DNA from: JBLHHI01 sp047614125
Lineage (GTDB): Bacteria > Bacteroidota > Bacteroidia > NS11-12g > UBA9320
Length of the DNA stretch: 5,970 bases
Direction: 5' to 3'
Assembly (NCBI GenBank): GCA_047614125.1
Contig: JBLHHI010000161.1
Span: 1-5,970 of the forward strand
The notes under the pieces are model-generated. The model had not been told where the DNA came from, ran no database searches, and saw nothing but the letters and a program-made list of their open reading frames with translations. Position numbers and translations under genes: made by a program. Positions 1 through 5,735 of this stretch are shown piece by piece (the first letter of the stretch is position 1; each line of letters begins with the position of its first letter).

Positions 1-36
1 ACACAGAAGATTAATATTTCGGTGATATATTATACA

Positions 37-98
37 ACCCCGTCAGGGTCGAGTTTATCTCTACATCTCGTTCTGCAAGATTTGACCCCGTTGGGGTC
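37..98 (+). repeat. REP/BIME-like composite palindromic element, copy 1
   Basis: The element has three parts in order. First is an imperfect palindrome ACCCCGTCAGGGTCG (37-51). After an 18-bp AT-rich spacer comes the box GTTCTGCAA (70-78). Last is the perfect hairpin GACCCC-GTT-GGGGTC (84-98). The same arrangement recurs at 224-285 and, inverted, at 485-548. Paired short GC-rich palindromes in intergenic DNA are the hallmark of REP/BIME elements, which in other bacteria are mobilised by Y1-type TnpA_REP (RAYT) transposases. No such gene is in this window, so the class assignment is by architecture only. Confidence 0.75.
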
Positions 99-100
99 AG

Positions 101-122
101 GGCCATTTAAATTCAAATGGCC
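101..122. repeat. 8-bp inverted repeat inside the tandem unit
   Basis: Arms GGCCATTT (101-108) and AAATGGCC (115-122) are perfectly complementary around a 6-base loop. In copy 2 (288-309) the left arm reads GGCCGTTG. The first change would still allow a G-U pair in RNA, but the second breaks the innermost pair, so the structure is only partly kept. Confidence 0.6.
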
Positions 123-223
123 AATCGGTTTGAAAATGAAAATTATAGAAGATGATTTAGCGATGCTTATTCATGGATTGCCGCTCAACACAGAAGATTA
201 ATATTTCGGTGATATATTATACA

Positions 224-285
224 ACCCCGTCAGGGTCGAGTTTATCTCTACATCTCGTTCTGCAAGATTTGACCCCGTTGGGGTC
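224..285 (+). repeat. REP/BIME-like composite palindromic element, copy 2
   Basis: This copy is identical to the element at 37-98, because it lies in the invariant first half of the 187-bp tandem repeat. The two palindromes are at 224-238 and 271-285, with the GTTCTGCAA box at 257-265. Confidence 0.75.
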
Positions 286-400
286 ATGGCCGTTGAAATT
301 CAAATGGCCAATTCCTGTGAAGATAAAAATCATAAAAGATGATTTAGCGATGCTTATTCATAGATTGCCGCTCAACACAGAAGATTAATATTTCGGTGAT

Positions 401-576
401 GATTTCGGATGTTATTCAACACCAATGAAATCGCAATTAACAATTTGAACAATACTATGTTTAACCGAAAGATAGGATGTTCACGACCTCGAAGGGGTCG
501 CATATTGCAGAACCATGATTGAATAATTATTTACGACCCTGACGGGGTCGCATCTCACAAAATGATTAAAGCGTTA
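401..576. other. Gene-free spacer between tandem array and acyltransferase gene
   Basis: No credible coding frame is seen here. Positions 398-418 resemble the 151-173 part of the tandem unit (GATGATTT followed by a GATG-TTATTCA-like stretch), which suggests the end of an internally deleted third copy. The rest is AT-rich and holds the inverted composite palindromic element at 485-548. With 1-400 this makes 576 bp without a gene. Confidence 0.7.
485..548 (-). repeat. REP/BIME-like composite element, inverted diverged copy
   Basis: Read on the minus strand, this segment has the same parts in the same order as 37-98: ACCCCGTCAGGGTCG (from 548 to 534, identical over 15 bp), a 20-bp spacer, GTTCTGCAA (513-505, identical), then a hairpin ending at 485. 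From the box to the end, 23 of 29 bases match copy 1. The two palindromes extend to 7-bp stems at 484-500 (loop GAA) and 534-550 (loop GAC), each with one G-T wobble. It lies outside the tandem array and is a separate, diverged insertion of the family. Its 534-550 hairpin is 26 bp past the acyltransferase stop codon and is followed on that strand by AT-rich DNA. It might therefore also end that transcript, but there is no clean T-run. Confidence 0.75.
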
Positions 577-1893
577 TTACAAATTCGAATTAACAACCTC
601 AAATCGATCCAAAATTTGATCCATCTTAGTTTGCAAGATCAAGCCATCTTTCGAACCTTCAACGTGCTTATTCCATTTGCGTTTCGCCCATAAAGTTTTC
701 CAAATGTCTTTCACCCGGTGATGCGCAAGGGCACAAACCCGGAATCCGAAAAAAGCAGCTACCCCCATCCAACCAAAGTAAAAACCAAAGAGCAGCAAGC
801 CCATAAGGTGCAGCAGCCAAGTTGCCATCATGCCAACGCCAAAGGCAATACTGTCTTGCAATTCTATTTTTCGTACTTGTGTTCTAACAATCCAAATTCC
901 GACAAAGTGTGCCAATGAAAAGTACTTCCACGACAACCAAGCGGGAAGGGCAAAAATCATCATAAATAACCCATCAACTACGGTTAACTTACGCAATGCC
1001 TTTGCGCTTAAGTCGTTGTATTTCAATATATCTAGCACTTCAACAAGCAACGAACGGTCTTCATCCGACCCGTTTCGAAGTCTTTCTGTACAGTTGCGTT
1101 TGTGCGCAAAACCCGTAGATTTTGAGTTGGTGAACAATGGATATTGATGTTCATTAACTTCTCGATAAATGGCCATTAACAAGATCAACAATTCGTCATC
1201 TTCCCGTTCGCCAAGAATCATGTTTTGTTGTATCGCTTGGTGTGTATCGAGCGTGAGCTTATTCATGGCAATGGCCGGACTTGCTTCTTTTTCCAAATAA
1301 GAATCCAAGTACAATGGCTGACCAAAACAAATATCTAAATCGCCTTGCAGTCTGCTAAAGCTGCTGTAGTTTATACCCATGGGCACCACCGCAACTCGCT
1401 GTGAATTTGGTCGGTTGAGCATGTCAAAAACAATACGAGCCATGCCCTTTTTTAACGTTTTTAGCTTCCGTTCTGGGTACGAGTCCGCTTGTGGAAAAAT
1501 CATTACTCGTTTATTCCTCTGAAACATTTCATACAATTGATCGTACGATTTGTTGTTTTCGCTCACACTTTCTCGAGCATTTCCATCGATTACTCTAAAA
1601 ATTGGGATGAGCTTTAAGGTTCGTAAAACCGCATTTGACCAAGAAGGCCGGAATACATCGCCACGAACCAATATATAAGTGGGCGGATTGATGAGCGAAG
1701 ATAGAATGCTTCCGTCCAAAAAGCCGTTGGGATGATTGGATGCAAAAAAAACAGGTTGGTTCACAGGTATATTCTCCAGACCGGTAATGCGCACTTTTCT
1801 AAAATATGTGCGTTTGTAAAACCACATCAATATTTTAACAAAGTAATATCCCATAGAGGGTGCAAATTTAAATGGAACAGAATAGAAAGGCAT
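577..1893 (-). CDS. PlsC-like lysophospholipid/glycerol-phosphate acyltransferase, membrane-associated
   Basis: The 438-residue protein has an N-terminal LPLAT domain and a hydrophobic C-terminal part. Motif I is NHPNGFLD with His54 and Asp60, giving H-X5-D spacing instead of the common H-X4-D; the longer spacing is known in the fungal GPT2/SCT1-like branch. IPIFR (96-100) is the motif II region and VPMGINY (170-176) fits motif IV. Motif III, normally FPEGTRS-like, reads FPQADS (133-138), so Glu and Gly are replaced by Gln and Ala. Residues about 305-337 and 347-392 are strongly hydrophobic and probably form membrane segments. By family, it transfers an acyl chain to a glycerol-phosphate or lysophospholipid at the cytoplasmic membrane. 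Acceptor and activity are not certain, given motif III. The start is uncertain: Met14 (1854) is an alternative. It lies 106 bp downstream of dnaG on the same strand; I see no strong promoter in that gap, so co-transcription is possible. Confidence 0.85.
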   Translation of the reverse strand: MPFYSVPFKFAPSMGYYFVKILMWFYKRTYFRKVRITGLENIPVNQPVFFASNHPNGFLDGSILSSLINPPTYILVRGDVFRPSWSNAVLRTLKLIPIFRVIDGNARESVSENNKSYDQLYEMFQRNKRVMIFPQADSYPERKLKTLKKGMARIVFDMLNRPNSQRVAVVPMGINYSSFSRLQGDLDICFGQPLYLDSYLEKEASPAIAMNKLTLDTHQAIQQNMILGEREDDELLILLMAIYREVNEHQYPLFTNSKSTGFAHKRNCTERLRNGSDEDRSLLVEVLDILKYNDLSAKALRKLTVVDGLFMMIFALPAWLSWKYFSLAHFVGIWIVRTQVRKIELQDSIAFGVGMMATWLLHLMGLLLFGFYFGWMGVAAFFGFRVCALAHHRVKDIWKTLWAKRKWNKHVEGSKDGLILQTKMDQILDRFEVVNSNL

Positions 1894-1999
1894 AAAATAT
1901 GGTTATTTAGTATGGAAATTATTGAATAATAAGATCCTTACTTCGTTTGGTATAACAAGTTTAATAAATCAAATTGAAAAGAACTAATATTTAGCCGAC

Positions 2000-3952
2000 T
2001 TACGTGCTTGGATACGCTCCATCAATTCCCAATGTTTGAATAATTGATTTTTTGATTTCCATGATTTGATGATACTTGCTCTGCGCAATAACCTGATCTT
2101 CAGCGCTTTCCGATGACTTCAATTCTTCCAATGCCTTGTTCAAATACGTATCGATTTTAAAGAGCTTTAGATAGTTGAGATTGGCGATGATTTCTTCGCG
2201 GTAGTTTTCCGAATCCAATTTAACGTGAATTTCGTGATCTTCCCACCAACTTGGACTCAAATCGTATTTGATGGAAAACACTTCTGCAGCCAATTTTCCA
2301 AAAGTTGGATGTCGTGCAAAAAACTGTTCATCCACCGATTTATGTACCTTGTAATACGCCTTTGCTTCTTCAATAAGGTCGGTATAATCGGGGTTTTCGA
2401 AGGTATATCCATCCGATTCCAACTCCGAAAAAATGAATCCGGCCACATCCATATCGTCCGAATACGGTTCTGAACTGTAACTGATCAAGGTCTTTATTAA
2501 ACTCGATTCTTTGTCAATGACCTGGGCTGGAAGGAGTTCGGTTGCTTTTGTTGGATCATACCCAAGTAAAGGGTGTTGTTGCTCTTTTTGCTCAGGAGCG
2601 AATCGACTTCGTTTATTGAGCTCGGCGCGTTGCTTTTGTGCTTCCGCCAACAAGAGCTCAACATCAAACTGAAGTAAGCTGGCCGTTTGACGTAAGTACG
2701 CATTTCGTTTAATTGGATCCGGAATGCGAATAACACTTTGAACCACTTCGCGTGCTGTTTCACTAATGCCAATTGCATCTTTGCCTTTTTCTTCGAGAAG
2801 GTGTTCCGTTTTAAACGTTACAAAATCTGCCTTGTGCTCATTGATGTAGGCTTCAAAAGCAGTTCCTCCCAGCTTTCTGCAATATGAATCGGGGTCTTCG
2901 CCGTCTGGAAAAACCACTACTTTTACGTTTAGTCCACCTTCTAACAGCAAATCAACCCCGCGAATGGCCGCTTTAATTCCCGCTTTATCGCCATCGTATA
3001 AGAGGGTTACATTTTCGGTAAACCGTTTTACCAAGCGAACTTGATCTTCGGTAAGTGCCGTTCCACTGGTGGCTACAACGTTTTCGATGCCGCTTTGAAA
3101 GAGCATGATTACGTCGAGGTAGCCTTCCACCAAATAGGCATTATCTAAGGTTCGAACCGCCTTTCGCGCTTGGTACAAGCCATATAAAACGCTGGATTTA
3201 TGATAAACATCGTTTTCGGGCGAGTTAATGTATTTGGGACTTTTATCTTCTTTTTGAAGTTGTCTTCCACCAAAACCAACCACCTTGCCCGCAATGTTGG
3301 AAATTGGAAAAATGACTCGATCTCGATAGGCATCGTAAAACGATGCTTCTTTTGCTTCTTCACCTTCTTTCTCCTCTCCTCTTCTTTTGATCAGCCCGGA
3401 TTTTTCTAAAATACTTGGATCGTAGCCTGCAGAAATGGCTTTGGTGGTAAAGTCATCCCACGATTTTTTAGCGTATCCAAGTTGAAAGTTTTCAATGGTT
3501 TGATCGGTTAAGCCGCGATGTTTGAAATAGCTCAACCCAACGGCTTTGCCATCTTCATCATCAATTAGATTGCTGTGAAAGGCCTTGCGTGCATACTCCA
3601 GGGCAATGTACAACGCCTCTCGAGTTTGGAGCTGGGCGTTGGCTTCTTCACTTACAACCTTATCTTCCTCTACTTCAATGCTGTATTTTCCAGCGAGATG
3701 TTTTAGGGCTTCGGGATAATTCATTTTCTCGATTTCCATTACAAAATCGATCACATTCCCCCCCCTACTGCATCCAAAGCACTTGTAAATACCCAAGGCA
3801 GGGCTAACCTTAAATGATGGAGATTTTTCGTTGTGAAAAGGGCACAATCCACCCAAACCGCTCCCGGAGCGCTTAAGCTTTACATAGTCTGCAACTACTT
3901 CTTCGATGGAAGCGGCGGAGAATATTTGATCAATGGTGGATTGACGAATCAT
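2000..3952 (-). CDS. dnaG: DNA primase DnaG
   Basis: The 650-residue protein makes RNA primers for the replication fork and works with the DnaB helicase. Domains in order are: a CHC2 zinc-binding domain with Cys37, His40, Cys58 and Cys61 (CPFHNEKSPSF then CFGC); the RNA-polymerase core with the basic motif around YRDRVIFPI (209-217) and the SPKYINSPE loop (238-246); a Toprim domain with Glu276 (LVEGYLD), Asp320/Asp322 (YDGDKAG) and Asp353/Asp355 (GEDPDSY); and a divergent C-terminal helicase-interaction region (about 480-650). All catalytic acidic residues are present. The start at 3952 is chosen because MIRQSTIDQIF aligns with Bacteroidota DnaG N-termini and a TAnnTTTG box sits just upstream. 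The GTG at 4021 would add 23 residues encoded by a palindrome. Residues 191-203 form a short Glu/Lys-rich insertion. An 8-base G run falls in the zinc-domain codons for Arg63-Gly65. The gene is not in an rpsU-dnaG-rpoD arrangement here. Confidence 0.97.
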   Translation of the reverse strand: MIRQSTIDQIFSAASIEEVVADYVKLKRSGSGLGGLCPFHNEKSPSFKVSPALGIYKCFGCSRGGNVIDFVMEIEKMNYPEALKHLAGKYSIEVEEDKVVSEEANAQLQTREALYIALEYARKAFHSNLIDDEDGKAVGLSYFKHRGLTDQTIENFQLGYAKKSWDDFTTKAISAGYDPSILEKSGLIKRRGEEKEGEEAKEASFYDAYRDRVIFPISNIAGKVVGFGGRQLQKEDKSPKYINSPENDVYHKSSVLYGLYQARKAVRTLDNAYLVEGYLDVIMLFQSGIENVVATSGTALTEDQVRLVKRFTENVTLLYDGDKAGIKAAIRGVDLLLEGGLNVKVVVFPDGEDPDSYCRKLGGTAFEAYINEHKADFVTFKTEHLLEEKGKDAIGISETAREVVQSVIRIPDPIKRNAYLRQTASLLQFDVELLLAEAQKQRAELNKRSRFAPEQKEQQHPLLGYDPTKATELLPAQVIDKESSLIKTLISYSSEPYSDDMDVAGFIFSELESDGYTFENPDYTDLIEEAKAYYKVHKSVDEQFFARHPTFGKLAAEVFSIKYDLSPSWWEDHEIHVKLDSENYREEIIANLNYLKLFKIDTYLNKALEELKSSESAEDQVIAQSKYHQIMEIKKSIIQTLGIDGAYPST

Positions 3953-3959
3953 TGAATGA

Positions 3960-3967
3960 CAAAGGTA
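3960..3967 (-). promoter_or_regulatory. Candidate dnaG promoter -7 box (TACCTTTG)
   Basis: On the minus strand the sequence TACCTTTG matches the Bacteroidota -7 consensus TAnnTTTG exactly. It ends 7 bp before the dnaG ATG at 3952, so the expected transcription start lies at or within a few bases of the start codon. The -33 element is weak: TTTA at 3989-3986, with 18-bp spacing, is the best match. The position supports the shorter DnaG start. Confidence 0.6.
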
Positions 3968-3972
3968 AGCGT

Positions 3973-4005
3973 TCGATGCAATTCTTAAAGCCGGAATTGC
4001 ATCGA
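3973..4005. promoter_or_regulatory. Perfect 12-bp inverted repeat in divergent intergenic region
   Basis: Arms TCGATGCAATTC (3973-3984) and GAATTGCATCGA (3994-4005) are perfectly complementary around the 9-base loop TTAAAGCCG. The element spans 33 bp, about three helical turns, and lies upstream of both candidate transcription starts. It would therefore not be in either mRNA and is better explained as a DNA-level operator or cruciform than as an RNA hairpin. The loop overlaps the weak -33 candidate of dnaG. The regulator is unknown, and no regulator gene lies in the window. Confidence 0.7.
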
Positions 4006-4023
4006 CTTGATTTCGAATCACAT

Positions 4024-4049
4024 CCGCATGATAATATGTAATTTTGCGG
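4024..4049. promoter_or_regulatory. Short inverted repeat bracketing the amidohydrolase promoter
   Basis: CCGCA (4024-4028) and TGCGG (4045-4049) are complementary arms separated by 16 bp. They flank the core promoter region just before the ATG at 4051. A second tiny palindrome, TGATT-TCG-AATCA, lies at 4008-4020. Both are short enough to be chance, but the location would suit an operator. Confidence 0.3.
4039..4046 (+). promoter_or_regulatory. Candidate promoter -7 box of the amidohydrolase-yraN unit (TAATTTTG)
   Basis: TAATTTTG matches TAnnTTTG exactly and ends 4 bp before the ATG at 4051. A start site at the usual distance would fall on the ATG itself, giving a leaderless mRNA. No good TTG lies at the usual -33 spacing; TTTC at 4011-4014 is 24 bp away. 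Confidence 0.5.
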
Positions 4050-4050
4050 C

Positions 4051-5241
4051 ATGTTACGAGCTCGAATTGCGCATAGAGCGCACGAAATTTTTGAAGACGT
4101 TCGGTCCTTTCGACGCGAAATGCATCAGAATCCGGAATTGTCTTTTCAAGAATTTGAGACTCAAAAACGAATCCAAAAATATTTAGAACGCATTGGAATT
4201 AAGGATGTTACAACGTGCGCAAATACTGGGTTAATTGCCTTGATTAAAGGAAATAACCCCGAATCGAAGACCATTGCGCTTCGTGCCGACATTGATGCCT
4301 TACCGATTACCGAAACCAATGCCGTTGATTATAAATCGGCCAATGTTGGGGTAATGCATGCATGCGGACATGATGTGCACACGAGTTGCTTGTTGGGTGC
4401 CGCTACAATTTTAAATGAATTAAAATCGGAATTTGAGGGAACCATTAAATTGGTTTTCCAACCGGGCGAAGAACGTCTTCCAGGCGGAGCTTCCATCATG
4501 ATAAAAGAAGGTGTTTTAAAAAACCCAGATGTTGAAAAAATGCTGGGGCAGCATGTTATGCCGCTTATTGATGCGGGCAAGGTTGGTTTTAGAAAAGGGT
4601 TGTACATGGCCAGTGCCGATGAGGTTTACATAACGGTTTACGGTAAAGGTGGACATGCCGCACATCCCCATCAAAACATCGATCCCATTGCCATATCCGC
4701 GCAACTCATAACGGCCTTGCAAACCATTGTGAGCAGGAGTGCTAAGCCATCCATACCCAGTGTGTTGAGCATTGGTAAGATTGTTGGATTGGGTGCTACG
4801 AACATAATACCCGATAAGGTTGAAATGGAAGGCACTTTCCGGACCTTTAATGAAGAATGGCGAGCAGAAGCCCACGATCGAATCGTTAGCCTTGCCAAAA
4901 ACTTGGTTGAATCGATGGGAGGCACCTGCGATGTGGAAGTTAAAAAGGGCTATCCCTTTCTTAAAAATGATGAGGTCACCACTGAACAAGCTCAAAAAGC
5001 GGCCATTGAATATTTGGGAGAAGAAAATGTGGAAGATCTCGAACTTTGGCCAGCAGGAGAAGATTTTGCGTACTATTCGCAAGCGGTTCCCAGCTGTTTT
5101 TATCGCTTAGGCATTCGCAATGAATCGGAAAATATCACGTCGATGTTGCATACTCCAACCTTTAACATTGATGAAAAAGCGTTGGAAACGGGTTCGGGGC
5201 TGATGGCGTTTCTGGCCATTTCTGCGTTGGAAGACAAATAA
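4051..5241 (+). CDS. M20-family amidohydrolase (N-acyl-amino-acid hydrolase-like)
   Basis: The 396-residue protein is a full-length metal-dependent amidohydrolase of the M20 family (IAA-amino acid/hippurate/N-acyl-L-amino acid hydrolase group). The metal-binding residues are visible: HACGHD with Cys105 and His107, PGEE with Glu140/Glu141, GQHVMP with His168, and MLHTPTF with His367. The N-terminal MHQNPELSFQE stretch (24-34) is typical of the group. A dimerisation (lid) domain occupies roughly residues 183-295 and includes GKGGHAAHPHQNIDP. It has no signal peptide, so it should be cytoplasmic. By family it cleaves an amide bond to release an amino acid; N-acetyl-diaminopimelate, N-acyl amino acids and other substrates are all possible. 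Met1 is chosen because the preceding bases hold the promoter box and the N-terminal length fits the family. It is divergent from dnaG and is followed 10 bp later by yraN, so the two probably form one operon. Confidence 0.93.
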   Translation: MLRARIAHRAHEIFEDVRSFRREMHQNPELSFQEFETQKRIQKYLERIGIKDVTTCANTGLIALIKGNNPESKTIALRADIDALPITETNAVDYKSANVGVMHACGHDVHTSCLLGAATILNELKSEFEGTIKLVFQPGEERLPGGASIMIKEGVLKNPDVEKMLGQHVMPLIDAGKVGFRKGLYMASADEVYITVYGKGGHAAHPHQNIDPIAISAQLITALQTIVSRSAKPSIPSVLSIGKIVGLGATNIIPDKVEMEGTFRTFNEEWRAEAHDRIVSLAKNLVESMGGTCDVEVKKGYPFLKNDEVTTEQAQKAAIEYLGEENVEDLELWPAGEDFAYYSQAVPSCFYRLGIRNESENITSMLHTPTFNIDEKALETGSGLMAFLAISALEDK

Positions 5242-5251
5242 TTTTCACTGA

Positions 5252-5614
5252 ATGGATGCCCGCAAGGAACTTGGAAATAAAGGGGAGCACAAGGCGCTTC
5301 AGCTGCTTATTAAAAAGGGTTACCAAATTATTGGGCAGAACATTCGGGTGGGAAGAGCCGAAATTGACATCCTAGCTCAAATTGGACAAACCCTTGTTTT
5401 TGTGGAAGTTAAGACTCGGAATACGGATTACTATGGCCATCCAGAGAGTTTTGTAACCGATCAAAAGCAGGAAATAATGATCAATGCCGCGGAGCGATAT
5501 TGCGACGAAAAAGACCTAGACAACGAAGTCCGTTTCGACGTAATTGCGGTGGTGTTGACGCCAAACAAAACTGAAATTTTACACATCGAAGATGCCTTTT
5601 GGCCAATGGCTTAA
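5252..5614 (+). CDS. yraN: YraN/UPF0102 family nuclease-fold protein
   Basis: The 120-residue protein matches the UPF0102 family along its full length. Visible features are GNKGEHKAL (8-16, with Glu12), GRAEIDILA (34-42, with Asp39), VFVEVKTR (49-56, with Glu52 and Lys54), the YYGHPESFV-DQKQ stretch (60-73) and RFDVIAV (94-100). The spaced acidic residues followed by E-x-K match the PD-(D/E)XK nuclease core, so nucleic-acid binding or cleavage is plausible. The cellular role of the family is not settled. GRAEID instead of the proteobacterial GEIDLIA form fits Bacteroidota. The gene starts 10 bp after the amidohydrolase stop with no clear ribosome-binding site, and is likely co-transcribed with it. 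Confidence 0.92.
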   Translation: MDARKELGNKGEHKALQLLIKKGYQIIGQNIRVGRAEIDILAQIGQTLVFVEVKTRNTDYYGHPESFVTDQKQEIMINAAERYCDEKDLDNEVRFDVIAVVLTPNKTEILHIEDAFWPMA

Positions 5615-5619
5615 AATGC

Positions 5620-5650
5620 TTGACTTGCATGTAAATAAATCTTATTTTCG
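5620..5650 (+). promoter_or_regulatory. Candidate rpsF promoter (TTGAC, 20-bp gap, TATTTTCG)
   Basis: A TTG at 5620-5622 lies 20 bp upstream of TATTTTCG (5643-5650), which matches TAnnTTTG with one mismatch. The expected start near 5655 would give an untranslated leader of about 80 bases before the rpsF ATG. It lies just after the yraN stop codon, suggesting that the ribosomal operon has its own promoter. Confidence 0.55.
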
Positions 5651-5660
5651 CGCACTCGAA

Positions 5661-5698
5661 AAATTTAAGCTAAGACCAAAAGGTTTGGGGCTTAATTT
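5661..5698 (+). promoter_or_regulatory. Foldable rpsF leader, possible S6-type autoregulatory site
   Basis: The outer stem pairs AAATTTAAGC (5661-5670) with GCTTAATTT (5690-5698): six base pairs, a bulged T, then three more. An inner stem pairs CCAAA (5676-5680) with TTTGG (5684-5688) around a 3-base loop. An asymmetric internal loop (TAAGA against one G) separates them. It lies in the predicted untranslated leader. In other bacteria the S6:S18 complex binds a structured rpsF leader to control its own operon. I do not see the CCG-type recognition sequence clearly here, so that role is only a suggestion. Confidence 0.4.
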
Positions 5699-5735
5699 GA
5701 AAGAAGTAAAAACAACAATTTAGAAAAATTTTTAA

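Larger units (their letters stand above)
1..400. repeat. Tandem 187-bp repeat array: two full copies plus a remnant
   Basis: Copy 1 (1-187) and copy 2 (188-374) align without gaps at a period of exactly 187 bp. I count 12 substitutions, about 94% identity. The first 99 bp are identical; 11 of the 12 differences lie at copy-1 positions 100-148 and one at 175. A third copy starts at 375 and matches for 26 bp (375-400), after which the match breaks. Each full copy holds two GC-rich palindromes (37-51 and 84-98 in copy 1) and a further inverted repeat at 101-122. The array starts at the window edge, so more copies may lie to the left. No gene is visible here: 187 is not a multiple of three, so any reading frame changes between copies. 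The repeat is directly seen; its origin by duplication of a REP-bearing intergenic segment is inference. Confidence 0.95.

Noticed and set aside
173..388. Open frame of 71 codons across the tandem repeat
   Set aside because: It is made of repeat DNA with a 187-bp period, which is not a multiple of three, and it crosses several palindromes. It has no recognisable protein features.
1..550. CRISPR array
   Set aside because: The repeat period is 187 bp with only two full copies, the palindromic units are not regularly spaced with unique spacers, and no cas gene is visible.
718..1147. Two plus-strand open frames inside the acyltransferase gene
   Set aside because: They are antisense to a well-supported coding sequence and have no family features.
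518..1930. ATTGAATAAT on both sides of the acyltransferase gene (518-527 and 1921-1930)
   Set aside because: A 10-base AT-rich match with no extension is expected by chance and does not indicate target-site duplication.
1970..1977. TCAATTTG on the minus strand as a promoter for the acyltransferase gene
   Set aside because: It has one mismatch to TAnnTTTG and no -33 element at suitable spacing, which is too weak to annotate.
2771..2779. AATTGCATC inside dnaG, shared with an arm of the intergenic palindrome
   Set aside because: It is only 9 bases, within conserved coding sequence, with no second arm. It is probably chance.
3953..4021. Longer DnaG start at the GTG at 4021
   Set aside because: The extra 23 residues are encoded by the inverted repeat and do not resemble DnaG N-termini. 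MIRQSTIDQIF at 3952 fits the family and has a promoter box just upstream.
4516..5082. 188-codon open frame antisense to the amidohydrolase
   Set aside because: It is fully inside a conserved M20 gene with all metal ligands, and its translation has no recognisable domain. It is a shadow frame.
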